DNA from: an uncultured Mucispirillum sp.
GTDB lineage: Bacteria > Chrysiogenota > Deferribacteres > Deferribacterales > Mucispirillaceae
Direction: 5' to 3'
Assembly (NCBI GenBank): GCA_944324465.1
Contig: CALUWI010000013.1
Span: 1 to 64,000 of the forward strand
Length of the DNA stretch: 64,000 bases
Each line of letters begins with the position of its first letter. Position 1 is the stretch's first letter. Positions 1 to 10,930 of this stretch are shown piece by piece. Below the pieces are notes generated by a model. That model made no database searches. It was given only the letters and a program-made list of their open reading frames with translations, and had not been told where the DNA came from. The translations under genes were made by a program, and so were the position numbers.

Positions 1-77
1 CTGTTTGACCGCACTTGTCGCTCAAACAGTCAACAATATTAATTATTAAATAACTATTTTACCCAATAGTTTGGAGC
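1..77. repeat. 77-bp direct repeat, copy 1 (duplicated guaB tail)
   Basis: This segment is identical over 77 bases to positions 165-241. On the minus strand it encodes the last seven codons of guaB (APNYWVK and a TAG stop) followed by the same downstream hairpin, but 8 codons upstream it runs into an in-frame stop, so it is not a second gene. The repeat begins exactly at the window edge and may extend beyond it. Possible origins are a tandem duplication with a 164-bp unit, an attachment-site duplication at the 3' end of guaB, or an assembly overlap, since 77 is a common assembler k-mer length. Confidence 0.9.
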
Positions 78-87
78 AACTTTATTT

Positions 88-115
88 TGGCAGAAAATCT
101 ATCGATTTTATGCCA
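88..115. repeat. Imperfect 28-bp palindrome
   Basis: The arms TGGCA and TGCCA flank a nearly self-complementary AAAATC/GATTTT core. It lies in the 87-bp spacer between the two 77-bp repeats. It could be a protein-binding site or a hairpin in RNA; the sequence alone does not decide. Confidence 0.55.
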
Positions 116-123
116 GTTATTAC

Positions 124-156
124 ATATCAATAATTACTCACCGTAATTATTGATAT
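124..156. repeat. Perfect 14-bp inverted repeat, 5-base loop
   Basis: Positions 124-137 are exactly complementary to 143-156 around the loop TCACC. No U-tract follows on either strand, so it is not a convincing intrinsic terminator. It sits with the neighbouring palindrome in the short spacer between the two repeat copies. Confidence 0.65.
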
Positions 157-164
157 ATATGTAA

Positions 165-1714
<1,550 letters not shown>

Positions 1715-1809
1715 TTAAAGACAAATCAAAAAGTTTATTAATAATACATAATAAACCTTTTAATTAGTCTAAAGTTATATCTATCATTTTATTATATGAC
1801 AAATCTATA

Positions 1810-2616
1810 CTATTTATCAAGATTTAAAAATATATTTTCATCAATCGCACATCGTTTGTTTATTCCACTTTGGCATATAAATGGTGTGCGCCTTTTGAAA
1901 CTGTTAGAAATCACACGCTTTATTATTTTATCTACACTTTCTTTATCATACTTTTTATAAAGCTCATCTTTGCATAAATGCTGCTGTTCGATATCATATA
2001 AAATATTATCTATTAATTCATAAGTTAAGCCTAACTCTGCCTCATCTGTCTGACCAGGCCATAAATCTGCAGTAGGTGCTTTTGTCATAATGCTTTCAAC
2101 CATATCTGCCGCACCACTTACACCATAGACTTCTCTTTTATAAAGTTCACCTATTATATTTATGCCAGATGCAGTATCTCCATACCATGTGCCATAACCT
2201 AAAAGCAGTTCTGTTCTATTGCTTGTACCTATAACTACACCGCTTAGTTCTGCCGCCTTATCAAAAAGCACAACCATTCTGCATCGTGCCATAATATTGC
2301 CTTTTCTAAGTGGTGTAATATTGCTGCTCATATTAATAAAAGCATCAGCCGCAACAGAAATATCTACAACTTCTAATTTAAAGCCGTATTTTTCTGATAA
2401 CTTATTAGCATCATTATAAGAATGTTCTGATGAAGTTTTATAAGGCATAAAAAAGCCTTTTACTTTATTTGCACCAAGAGCCTTGCAGGCAGCAGCACAT
2501 GCAAGGGCAGAATCTATTCCACCAGATATGCCTATAACTGCATTTTCTGCCCCTGTTTTATCAAAAGCATTTTTAAAAGATAATACTAAGTTATCAAGTA
2601 TTTCTGAATAATTCAT
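1810..2616 (-). CDS. nadE: NH3-dependent NAD+ synthetase
   Basis: Converts nicotinic acid adenine dinucleotide to NAD+ using ATP and ammonia. The ATP pyrophosphatase loop SGGIDSAL is at residues 31-38, and the later motifs GTSNRTELLLGYGTWYGD and PTADLWPGQTDE are typical. At 268 residues it is the short form lacking the N-terminal glutaminase domain, so free ammonia is the inferred nitrogen source. The ATG follows the moaC stop by two bases and its Shine-Dalgarno AGGAA lies inside the end of moaC, so the two are probably translationally coupled. Confidence 0.95.
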   Translation of the reverse strand: MNYSEILDNLVLSFKNAFDKTGAENAVIGISGGIDSALACAAACKALGANKVKGFFMPYKTSSEHSYNDANKLSEKYGFKLEVVDISVAADAFINMSSNITPLRKGNIMARCRMVVLFDKAAELSGVVIGTSNRTELLLGYGTWYGDTASGINIIGELYKREVYGVSGAADMVESIMTKAPTADLWPGQTDEAELGLTYELIDNILYDIEQQHLCKDELYKKYDKESVDKIIKRVISNSFKRRTPFICQSGINKRCAIDENIFLNLDK

Positions 2617-2618
2617 AA

Positions 2619-3110
2619 TTATTCCTGAATAGTGCTGCTTTTGCGGATATATTCTCCGCTTTTACCGCCTGATTTATGCTGCAGCATTATATCACTGATT
2701 ATCATATCTTTATCTACAGCCTTGCACATATCATATATAGTAAGTGCAGCAACAGAAACACCTGTTAATGCTTCCATTTCAACACCTGTTTTATCATCAA
2801 GTCCAACTGTTACTTCAATATCAACCTGACCTTTTTCAAGATTATAATTAAACTCCACATTTACTTTGCTTATTGCAAGCGGATGACATAATGGTATTAA
2901 ATGAGGTGTCTGTTTAACAGCCATAATAGCTGCAATTCTTGCCACTTCAAACACATTGCCTTTTTTTATACTCATATTTACTATCTGCTGCAGAGTATCT
3001 TTATGCATAGTAACTCTGCCTGTTGCTGTTGCTTCTCTTTTAGTTGGAGCTTTGCCGCTAACATCTACCATACGGCTTGCACCTTTTTCATCAAAATGAG
3101 TAAATTCCAT
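2619..3110 (-). CDS. moaC: Cyclic pyranopterin monophosphate synthase
   Basis: Second enzyme of molybdenum cofactor biosynthesis, forming cyclic pyranopterin phosphate. The family motifs LCHPLAISK and MEALTGVSVAALTIYDM are clear, and the 163-residue length is typical. The start is the ATG at 3110, with GGGG about eight bases upstream; an upstream in-frame ATG at 3179 would run into the preceding gene and is less likely. It sits just upstream of nadE with a two-base gap. No other moa genes are in the window. Molybdoenzymes such as nitrate reductase are the likely users, which is inference. Confidence 0.96.
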   Translation of the reverse strand: MEFTHFDEKGASRMVDVSGKAPTKREATATGRVTMHKDTLQQIVNMSIKKGNVFEVARIAAIMAVKQTPHLIPLCHPLAISKVNVEFNYNLEKGQVDIEVTVGLDDKTGVEMEALTGVSVAALTIYDMCKAVDKDMIISDIMLQHKSGGKSGEYIRKSSTIQE

Positions 3111-3126
3111 TATCCAACCCCTTTTA

Positions 3127-4035
3127 TTATTTTGGAAAAACTTTAAATAATTCTTCCACAGGTATATTACATTCTGCAAGGCTTAATATTGAAACATTTT
3201 CTTTACGAATTTTTTCAATATCCACCTTGTCAGGCATTAATAATATATTTGCATATTCTTTTTCAAAATCAACCACATTACCGCTTTCATCATAAGTTGG
3301 AACTTTAATGATTATATTAAAACTTTCTGCACTTGTTAATACAAGCCTTCCTAATATTAAATCAACAAGCTGCTGCATATAAGTATATAAATCATTATCG
3401 TTATATGATGGTATGGGTTTACCCTGTATATCTGCACAGGCATAGTGAAAAATAAGTGTTACTTTATTTTTAACATTTCTAGCATCTATAAGCTCAAATA
3501 TTGGTCGAACCTGATGTTTTTTTGCATAACTTGAGTTTTCAAGTGTAGCATCAAATTTCTGCAGTAAATCTTCAAGCTCTATAGATACTGTTTTATTCAT
3601 ACGGTTTTTTGCAACAGTTTCGTCCATAAAAAGTTTTGTAGTTCTTACATATTTTTTCTGGATATAGGCTTCATCGTTATTATACATAATAACTTTATAC
3701 CAGTCATCTGTTTCACCTATTAAAATAACTTTTTCAGCACCTGAGGAATATCTTAATACTTTTGATTTAAGGGAAGGCCCTGCACGAAAAGGCATTCTGT
3801 TATAAGGAATATGGCCTACACCTTCAACCACTTCTACAATCTGCTTTTCTTCGCTGATGCCTATATTTGGCATTGCTGCCCCTGCTTCATCTGGATTATC
3901 CGCTTCTTCATTTGGAGCAAACTGTTCACTGGCTGTATTACCTGCATTATTTACTGCAGTATTTTTCGCAGTCTGAGCAAGTGCATAAGATGAAAAACAA
4001 ACTGTAATAATTAAAGTTAATACTATTTTATACAT
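3127..4035 (-). CDS. Exported protein with bacterial SH3 domain
   Basis: The N-terminus is a clear Sec signal peptide (lysine at residue 3, hydrophobic core to about residue 18, likely cleavage after ALA), so the 302-residue protein should be periplasmic. After an acidic linker at about 25-65, residues 75-135 read as a bacterial SH3 domain (FRAGPSLKSKVL, then W-K-V-x5-E-A-Y). The C-terminal half, about 145-300, is alpha/beta and I do not recognise it. SH3 domains of this type usually bind peptidoglycan or other envelope polymers. The start overlaps the 3' end of ychF by eight bases, suggesting coupling, although the functions have no obvious link. Confidence 0.75.
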   Translation of the reverse strand: MYKIVLTLIITVCFSSYALAQTAKNTAVNNAGNTASEQFAPNEEADNPDEAGAAMPNIGISEEKQIVEVVEGVGHIPYNRMPFRAGPSLKSKVLRYSSGAEKVILIGETDDWYKVIMYNNDEAYIQKKYVRTTKLFMDETVAKNRMNKTVSIELEDLLQKFDATLENSSYAKKHQVRPIFELIDARNVKNKVTLIFHYACADIQGKPIPSYNDNDLYTYMQQLVDLILGRLVLTSAESFNIIIKVPTYDESGNVVDFEKEYANILLMPDKVDIEKIRKENVSILSLAECNIPVEELFKVFPK

Positions 4036-5128
4036 TAAATCTAAAATACATTATATCGCCGTCTTCTACGATATAATCTTTTCCTTCAAGCCTTAATCTG
4101 CCGTTTTCTTTTGCTGTAGTTAATGATTTATATTTTTCAAAATCAGCATAGGAGCATACTTCTGCACGGATAAAACCACGCTCAATATCAGAGTGAATCT
4201 TACCTGCTGCCTGTGGAGCAGTTGCACCTTTTTCAACAGTCCATGCACGCACTTCTTTTTCGCCGGCTGTAAAAAATGTAATTAAACCAAGCAGGTCATA
4301 TCCGCTTTTTATAAGGCTGTCAAGTCCGCTTCTTTCCATACCAAGAGACATAAGATATTCTTTTGCTTCTTCTTCAGATAAATCCTGCAGCTCACATTCA
4401 GTTTTACCGCATATTTTTACTACTTCTGCACCTTCTGCCTCAGCTATCTGCCTTACAGTTTTCACATGCTCATTATCTTCTGCTAATGTATCTTCATCAA
4501 CATTTGCAACATAAAGCATCGGTTTTATTGTAATAAAATTATACTCTCTTATTTCATCAATATATTCTGGGTGGTCTTTAAGTAATGTTCTTAAAGGTTT
4601 ACCCTCATCTGCACATTTTAAAAATTCTTCTAATACTTCTACTTTCTTTTTTAAAGCCTTATCACCGCTTTTTGCAGCTTTCTGGTGTTTTGTAACAGCT
4701 TTATCTAATATTTCCATATCAGCAAGCAGAAGTTCTGTATTAATAATTTCTATATCATTTGCAGGGTCTACTTTATTTTCCACATGGACAATTTCATCAT
4801 TTTCAAAACAGCGTACAACATGTGCAATAGCATCTGTCTGCCTGATGTGAGTTAAAAACTGGTTGCCTCTGCCTTCCCCATGGCTTGCACCTTTTACAAG
4901 GCCTGCAATATCCACAAACTCAACAGTTGTAGGAACAATAGATTTTGGTTTAACATACTGAATAATAAAATTCATCCTGTCATCAGGAACAGGAACAACA
5001 CCCCTGTTTGGGTCAATAGTACAGAATGGATAGTTTGCACTTTCTGCATTCTGTGCTTTTGATAAAGCATTAAAAATAGTTGATTTACCTACATTTGGCA
5101 GGCCTACAATACCACAGCTGAAACCCAT
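4028..5128 (-). CDS. ychF: Ribosome-binding ATPase YchF (Obg family)
   Basis: Universal P-loop NTPase of the Obg group that binds ribosomes and hydrolyses ATP rather than GTP. The P-loop GLPNVGKST is at residues 9-17, the G3-like DIAGLVKGA at about 73-81, a helical coiled region at about 125-200, and a C-terminal TGS domain with GWTVEKG-like (here AWTVEKGAT) and the final MYFRFNV. The 366-residue length matches the family. The start is the only sensible ATG. Confidence 0.97.
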   Translation of the reverse strand: MGFSCGIVGLPNVGKSTIFNALSKAQNAESANYPFCTIDPNRGVVPVPDDRMNFIIQYVKPKSIVPTTVEFVDIAGLVKGASHGEGRGNQFLTHIRQTDAIAHVVRCFENDEIVHVENKVDPANDIEIINTELLLADMEILDKAVTKHQKAAKSGDKALKKKVEVLEEFLKCADEGKPLRTLLKDHPEYIDEIREYNFITIKPMLYVANVDEDTLAEDNEHVKTVRQIAEAEGAEVVKICGKTECELQDLSEEEAKEYLMSLGMERSGLDSLIKSGYDLLGLITFFTAGEKEVRAWTVEKGATAPQAAGKIHSDIERGFIRAEVCSYADFEKYKSLTTAKENGRLRLEGKDYIVEDGDIMYFRFNV

Positions 5129-5235
5129 TTATCACCTTTTACATATATTTATAATTATGAAATGTTATATAGAATTTTATTATTTTTTTCAATATATAAA
5201 TTATTTATATTTATGATTATTGCATAATTAAGAAT

Positions 5236-5268
5236 AAAACTGCTGATAAATATGCACTTTATCAGCAG
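5236..5268 (-). terminator. Intrinsic terminator of the aldo/keto reductase gene
   Basis: An 11-bp stem (5240-5250 with 5258-5268) is followed on the minus strand by a T-rich run, just past the stop codon of the aldo/keto reductase. Confidence 0.8.
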
Positions 5269-5281
5269 ATTTTAAAGAATT

Positions 5282-6382
5282 TTATATTAGATTATATACA
5301 CTTTTTGCTGCATCACTGCCAGGAGTATATCTTTCTCCGTATAATTTTATTTTTGCAAGTCGTTTATTTATTTCTTCCATTTCTTTTTTAGTCCACGAAA
5401 TATTTACTGCTTTCACATTTTCTCTTAAATGGGCAGGGTTGGTTGTTTCTGGAATAGGTACAATCCATGGTTTTTGTGCAAGTATCCAGGCAAGAGCAAC
5501 CTGAGCAGGTGATGCCCCGCCTTTTTCACTGCCTAATTCTTTTAAGAAATCAATAATAACTCTGTTTTTTTCCATATTTTCAGGGCTCATTCTTGGAAAG
5601 CCTGCACGCATATCAAGTTTAGGGTCAAATTTAGTATTTCCATCCATCTGCCCTGCTAAATAACCCCTGTCTAACGGGCTGTATGCAACTAAGCCTATCC
5701 CTAATTCCTCAAGTACTTTGAAAGTCTGTTCTTCATGACGCCTGAAACTCATTGCATACTGGTTTTCCACAGCTGTTACAGGAAATTCTTTATGAGCTCT
5801 TTTTATAGTTTCTATGTTTGGCTCGCTCATACCCCAGTGAAGAATTTTACCTTCTTTTACTAAATCTTTCATTGTGCCTGCCACTTCTTCTATAGGTATT
5901 TTATTATCTATCCTATGCTGATAATAAATATCTACATAATCTGTCTGCAGTCTTTTTAAAGAGCCTTCTAATGCTTTGCGGATACTTTCAGGTCTTGCAT
6001 CTTCTAACTGTTTGCCATTTGGATAGTAAAGACCAAATTTTGTACCTATTGCAACCTGTTTCCTGTATTTTTTTAATGCACTGCCAACAAGTTCTTCATT
6101 TATATGAGGACCATATATTTCTGCAGTATCAAAAAAATTAATACCTAAATCGCATGCTTCTGCAATAAGGTTTGTCATTTCCTTTTTATCTCTTGCAGGT
6201 CCATGGTTTGAGCTCATACCCATACAGCCAAGACCTAATGCTGATACTTTAAAATCTTTGCCAAGCACCCTTAAAGGCATATTAGTTTTACTTTCTTTTG
6301 CCATAATATCTGCTCCATTTAATCCTGCTGCTGCACCTGCCAGCATAAATGATGTAATTTTCAAAAACTCTCGTCTATTCAT
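5282..6382 (-). CDS. Tat-signal aldo/keto reductase
   Basis: NAD(P)H-dependent carbonyl reductase of the aldo/keto reductase superfamily. The catalytic tetrad is visible: Asp in FFDTAEIYG, Tyr in the same motif, Lys in AIGTKFG and His in YYQHRID. The C-terminal cofactor-binding PIPETTNPAHLREN is also present. The N-terminus MNRREFLK followed by a hydrophobic, alanine-rich stretch is a twin-arginine signal, implying export of a folded, cofactor-loaded enzyme or a membrane anchor. The ATG at 6382 is chosen because GGAGG lies upstream and overlaps an earlier in-frame ATG at 6394. It is divergent from an AraC-type regulator at 6493, which probably controls it. Confidence 0.92.
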   Translation of the reverse strand: MNRREFLKITSFMLAGAAAGLNGADIMAKESKTNMPLRVLGKDFKVSALGLGCMGMSSNHGPARDKKEMTNLIAEACDLGINFFDTAEIYGPHINEELVGSALKKYRKQVAIGTKFGLYYPNGKQLEDARPESIRKALEGSLKRLQTDYVDIYYQHRIDNKIPIEEVAGTMKDLVKEGKILHWGMSEPNIETIKRAHKEFPVTAVENQYAMSFRRHEEQTFKVLEELGIGLVAYSPLDRGYLAGQMDGNTKFDPKLDMRAGFPRMSPENMEKNRVIIDFLKELGSEKGGASPAQVALAWILAQKPWIVPIPETTNPAHLRENVKAVNISWTKKEMEEINKRLAKIKLYGERYTPGSDAAKSVYNLI

Positions 6383-6492
6383 TTCTGCCTCCATTTAGTT
6401 TATACTAATTTTTATTGTATTTATTATAATTATTCAATATATCATACTATTTTATTCTTGCCTAAAATTCTCACTTGTAGTATTATATATCT

Positions 6493-7380
6493 ATGGAAGA
6501 CAGATTACTTGAAGAAATTAAAAGAAAACTGATTAATATTATGCCGGAAGAATGTGAAATTGATGCAGGCTTTAATGGTATAAAATTTTACAGAAGAAAT
6601 GATACAGAAAAAACTCATATCTGTATACAGTGCCCCTGCATTATTTTTGTTGCAAACGGAGAAAAACATACCCACATAAGCAGTGAAAATTTTATATTTA
6701 AAAAAGGGTATTATAATATTACATATATTGACTACCCAGTTTCTTCTCATTTTTATAACATCTCAGAAGAAAACCCATACCTTTCTGTATATATTCCTGT
6801 AGATAATAAAGTGATTACTGAAATAATAAAAGATATTAACCAGCTTCCTGCAGTAAATTTTAAAGGTATTTCTGAAAGCAAAGCAGACGATAAGCTGCTT
6901 GAAGCATACAGCAGACTTATTGATTTATATAATAAGCCTGATGAAATAAACTTTATGGCACAGTTAATTATTAAAGAAATATATTACAGAATATTAAACG
7001 GTCCTGTTGGAGCAGATTTAAAAGCATTATACACTTTTGGCTCACAAAGCAATAAAATATACCAGGCTGTAGAATTTATTAAAAATAACTACAAGGAATA
7101 CCTGCATATAGATGATATTGCATCAAAAGTAAATATGGCACCATCTACTTTTTTTAGAAACTTTAAAGCGATTACAATGATGAGCCCATTACAGTATCAA
7201 AAAAGATTAAGACTTTATGAAGCACAAAGGTTAATGCTTGCTGAAAGTATTACAGCATCTGATGCAGCATATAATGTAGGTTATGAAAGTATTACACAGT
7301 TTACAAGAGAATATAAAAAATTATTTCATTCATCCCCTGCAAGAAATATAAAAGAAATAATTGCAGGCATATCAAAGTAA
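6493..7380 (+). CDS. AraC family transcriptional regulator
   Basis: A 295-residue regulator. Residues about 20-170 form an AraC N-terminal cupin-like domain of the type found next to aldehyde-reductase genes. Residues about 190-290 carry two helix-turn-helix motifs: HIDDIASKVNMAPSTFFRNFK, then ITASDAAYNVGYESITQFTREYKKLF. It is divergently placed against the aldo/keto reductase with a 110-bp shared gap. This resembles the YqhC-yqhD/dkgA arrangement in enterobacteria, so control of the neighbouring reductase by reactive aldehydes is a reasonable inference. The start codon has no strong Shine-Dalgarno. Confidence 0.9.
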   Translation: MEDRLLEEIKRKLINIMPEECEIDAGFNGIKFYRRNDTEKTHICIQCPCIIFVANGEKHTHISSENFIFKKGYYNITYIDYPVSSHFYNISEENPYLSVYIPVDNKVITEIIKDINQLPAVNFKGISESKADDKLLEAYSRLIDLYNKPDEINFMAQLIIKEIYYRILNGPVGADLKALYTFGSQSNKIYQAVEFIKNNYKEYLHIDDIASKVNMAPSTFFRNFKAITMMSPLQYQKRLRLYEAQRLMLAESITASDAAYNVGYESITQFTREYKKLFHSSPARNIKEIIAGISK

Positions 7381-7510
7381 AGAAAATATATAAGCAAGAC
7401 ATAAATAGTAATATTAGCTTATTAATATTACAAATTTCAAAATATAAAATTAGTATTATGCAGGAATATGAAACAATTATAAATTATAATTAAATATATT
7501 GTAAACACAT

Positions 7511-9871
7511 TTATACACTTTCACCATAAGGTAATAATTTAATATATTTTTCCATATATTCCCAGTCTGGTTCTTTTTGACTATTAGCAGGTAGAGTAAT
7601 TTTTTCCATTTTTATTAAGTTTATTATTCTTGCTCGACCATAAGAATATCTAAAAATCTCTTGATTAAGAATCGTACATATAAACATTGCATTGTATTTA
7701 TTTAACTTTTTATGCCTTAATGTATATACTTTTACACCTGCAACAAAGTTTTCCATTTGATAAAATGCATATCTTCCTTCAGCACCAATAGTAATACAAT
7801 TACCTTTAATCTGTTTAGATATATCTATATCAACAAAACATTCTACCCCGTTATTATTAGCAGTTCTTGATACAAATGGTACTTCTCCTGGCAACATATC
7901 ATCTATAATAAGATGTTTTGTTGTTTCACAGTGAAAAATCTCTCCTACTGTAAAAGTATGCCAATTATGCATATCTATATTATCTATAACCTGACCAATA
8001 TTATTTTTAATTTGTACAATATCCCTATATCTTATTTGATAGGATAAAAAATCCCTTATTGTTTGTTCAAAATTTTTGTTAGTTAATTTAGAATAATCAG
8101 TATCCATATATGCTTCACATAACCACTCATCACTTGATGTAATACATTTTAATGCAGTTTTACCAGTAATTTCTTGATTTTTTCTATATAAATCCAACCA
8201 TTCTGCTTTTATAGATTTCCATTTATTATTAAAATCTACTCTTCCCAAATTTTTCTTTTTAATAAAACCATCATCTTTATAATACCCAAAAAATGTAGCT
8301 AAAGAACTATTGTGGGGAGTATGTGCCTCCCAAACCATTACACAAACATTAGTACCTACTGGATAAAAAATATCATCAGGCATAGAGAAAACAGCTTTTA
8401 ATGTATGGCTTGAGAGCAAGTTTTTTCTTTCTTCTTTAAACTTAGTTCCAATAGCGCAGGACATAGGAACTACAACAACTCCAATACCTCTTGGTGTTAA
8501 TAAATCAAGCATTTTTTTTACAAAACTAAGCTCTACTTCTGATTTTTGACTGTAAGGAGGATTTAACAAACCTACAGAAAAATTTACATTATTAGGTACT
8601 TTAAATTTAAAACAATCTTCATTGTAAATATTTGATTGTCCATCACCTCTTAAAATCATATTAGTGATTGCAATACTGTATATATTTGATTGAAACTCAA
8701 TGCCATAAAGTTGAGTATCTTTTATTTTTTTTATTTGTTCTACATTTTTTGCTTTTGCAATTAAATGTTTCATTGCTGATACTAAAAAACTCCCTGTTCC
8801 ACAAGCAATATCAATAACAGTATCATTTATATTTAAGTTTGCTAATTCACACATAAAGTCACATAAGTGTTCAGGAGTAAGAACTATGCCTAATTCATTA
8901 CCTGCATTCCCTGCAGTATATTTAATAAATTCATGATAGAATATTCCTAATGCATCTTGATGAGAATTAGAATCATTTATCATAGGAATAATAACTAATT
9001 CTAACTGTTTTAAAAAATATATTAAAGAACCTGCTTTATGAGGAGATAATTCTAGCATTTTTTGATAATTCTTAATTAGTCTCGCATTTGCACATATCTG
9101 CTGTATTTTTTTATCTGGAATTTTATTGTCTTTAAGAACTATTTCAACAGAAGTAATAAGTGTCTCCACCAATGTAGAATTGTCTGCTGAAATATTATAT
9201 GTTTTAGCAAAAAAAACATTTTGTAAAGCTAATAAACAACTAGCAATAAACATAATTCTTTCTTGCGGTATAATATTTAATTCACGCATAAGATTATTAT
9301 ACTTATTTGCCAACTGTTTAATCTCTTCAACAGAAAACTTTTTTACTAATTTTTTACTTTCCAAAAGATTTAAATAGTTAATTGGAGATAGTAAAATATC
9401 TTTTGTTTTCTCAAGTTCTGTGTAAGATACTTCTCCTTGTTTCCAATAATAAGCATTTGCAGAATAATCATCTATCTTTGTTCCGCTAACAGCAACAGCA
9501 ATAACATTAAATTTATCTTTCAGATATTTTGCATAATATAAAACACCATCAACAGCATATTTTTGTGGATGGGATAAATCTATTGAAATATGGTCTTTTT
9601 TATTTCGTTTACATTCAACCACTAATAGTGTATTAGGATTTTCATCATATGTAATGATATATTCTGGTTTTGCAGTCCCTTTTGTAGTAGTAGAAAAATC
9701 TGTTAATGCACATTCTTTTGGTTTACCCCCAGCTTTATCTAAACAATCCTTAATTTCTACCAATGTTTTATCAACTGATTGAGGGTAAACGTAAAATTTA
9801 TCATTCTGACCAATATCAAATTGCATTAACTTTCTTGTAAGACTTTCTGCAAATTGTTCATTTTGTACCAT
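7511..9871 (-). CDS. Single-chain restriction-modification enzyme (nuclease, N6-adenine methylase, target-recognition domain)
   Basis: A 786-residue protein that appears to combine cutting, methylation and recognition. Residues about 40-130 resemble the N-terminal nuclease domain of type I HsdR: a PE at 69-70 and VVECK at 84-88 give a PD-(D/E)xK-like centre, with Glu in place of the usual first Asp. Residues about 305-560 are an N6-adenine methylase of the HsdM type, with motif I DIACGTGSF at 354-362 and motif IV NPPY at 437-440. Residues about 660-780 read as one HsdS-like target-recognition domain. No separate R, M or S gene is adjacent. This is the layout of type IIG enzymes. The gene is more AT-rich than its neighbours, consistent with transfer. 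Confidence 0.85.
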   Translation of the reverse strand: MVQNEQFAESLTRKLMQFDIGQNDKFYVYPQSVDKTLVEIKDCLDKAGGKPKECALTDFSTTTKGTAKPEYIITYDENPNTLLVVECKRNKKDHISIDLSHPQKYAVDGVLYYAKYLKDKFNVIAVAVSGTKIDDYSANAYYWKQGEVSYTELEKTKDILLSPINYLNLLESKKLVKKFSVEEIKQLANKYNNLMRELNIIPQERIMFIASCLLALQNVFFAKTYNISADNSTLVETLITSVEIVLKDNKIPDKKIQQICANARLIKNYQKMLELSPHKAGSLIYFLKQLELVIIPMINDSNSHQDALGIFYHEFIKYTAGNAGNELGIVLTPEHLCDFMCELANLNINDTVIDIACGTGSFLVSAMKHLIAKAKNVEQIKKIKDTQLYGIEFQSNIYSIAITNMILRGDGQSNIYNEDCFKFKVPNNVNFSVGLLNPPYSQKSEVELSFVKKMLDLLTPRGIGVVVVPMSCAIGTKFKEERKNLLSSHTLKAVFSMPDDIFYPVGTNVCVMVWEAHTPHNSSLATFFGYYKDDGFIKKKNLGRVDFNNKWKSIKAEWLDLYRKNQEITGKTALKCITSSDEWLCEAYMDTDYSKLTNKNFEQTIRDFLSYQIRYRDIVQIKNNIGQVIDNIDMHNWHTFTVGEIFHCETTKHLIIDDMLPGEVPFVSRTANNNGVECFVDIDISKQIKGNCITIGAEGRYAFYQMENFVAGVKVYTLRHKKLNKYNAMFICTILNQEIFRYSYGRARIINLIKMEKITLPANSQKEPDWEYMEKYIKLLPYGESV

Positions 9872-10057
9872 TTATATTATCCTTAAAAGTTCATTAAATT
9901 ATTTATGACTATTCTAAGGTAAAAAATAACTAAAAGCAATATATTTATTAATTATACAATCACTTTGGTATAAAAAGAAATAATATTATGGGTAAACCCT
10001 GTTTATTAAGCATAAATTTGGATTTACCCCAAATTATTGCAGGCTTATATTTATATA

Positions 10058-10804
10058 TTACTTATTGAAATATTTTGCGTATATTTTATCGTATGTGCCG
10101 TTTTCTTTTAATGTTTTAAGAGCATTATTTATTTCATCTAATAATGCAGTATTATCTTTAGGAAGAGCAATAGAATATTCTTCTTCAGCTAAAGCAGTAT
10201 CAAGCACTTTAATACCTTCGTTATTTGCAACATATTCTTTTGCTGGCTCCATATCTAATACAGTTGCATCTACTTTGCCAGCAGTAAGAGCCATAATAGC
10301 CTGGCCTGTTGCTTCATATCTTGTGATAGATGATGTATCTTTATACATATCAGTTACTACCATATCACCAGTGTAACCAATTACAACACCGATTTTTTTA
10401 CCTTTTAAGTCTTCAAATTTTTGGATATCTGAATTTTCTGGCACAATAACAGCCTGTTTTGATACAAAATAAGGTGTGCTGAAATTAACATGCTGGCGTC
10501 TTTCGTTAGTTGCAGTCATACCAGAAATAATGCAGTTAATTTTACCTGTCTGCATAGCGATTAAAAGGCTGTCAAAAGCCATGTTTTTAAACTCTACTTT
10601 TTTGCCTGTGATTTTAGAAATTTCACTCATTAAATCTACATCAAAGCCAACAATATTGCCCTGCTCAATGTATTCAAATGGTGGAAATTCAGCATTTGTT
10701 CCAACAATTAATGTATCAGCAGATGCTGTTTCGCTTTTTTTACAGCCAAAAAGCATAACTAATGATAATACTGATACTAAAACTAATAACAATATTTTTT
10801 TCAT
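10058..10804 (-). CDS. Amino-acid ABC transporter substrate-binding lipoprotein (family 3)
   Basis: Periplasmic binding protein of the polar amino-acid type. The N-terminal lipobox LFGC predicts lipid attachment at Cys21. The mature domain has the family signature GFDVDLMSEI at about residues 57-66 and NFSTPYF around residue 105. The 248-residue length is normal. No permease or ATPase gene is beside it, so its partners must lie elsewhere, or it may serve another role such as sensing. GGAGAG precedes the ATG. The ligand cannot be read from sequence. Confidence 0.9.
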   Translation of the reverse strand: MKKILLLVLVSVLSLVMLFGCKKSETASADTLIVGTNAEFPPFEYIEQGNIVGFDVDLMSEISKITGKKVEFKNMAFDSLLIAMQTGKINCIISGMTATNERRQHVNFSTPYFVSKQAVIVPENSDIQKFEDLKGKKIGVVIGYTGDMVVTDMYKDTSSITRYEATGQAIMALTAGKVDATVLDMEPAKEYVANNEGIKVLDTALAEEEYSIALPKDNTALLDEINNALKTLKENGTYDKIYAKYFNK

Positions 10805-10930
10805 ATCTTCTCTCCAAGATTATATTTTAAAAGTTAGTAATACATTAATATCACCATTATGTCAAAAGGTAAATAAAGAAAAGGCAAGAAAATAAAGAAT
10901 AAACTTTTAAAAATATATTTTTAGATAACT

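Noticed and set aside
9985-10031. GGGTAAA...TTTACCC inverted repeat after the binding-protein gene
   Set aside because: The loop is about 20 bases and no U-tract follows directly, so I do not call it a terminator.
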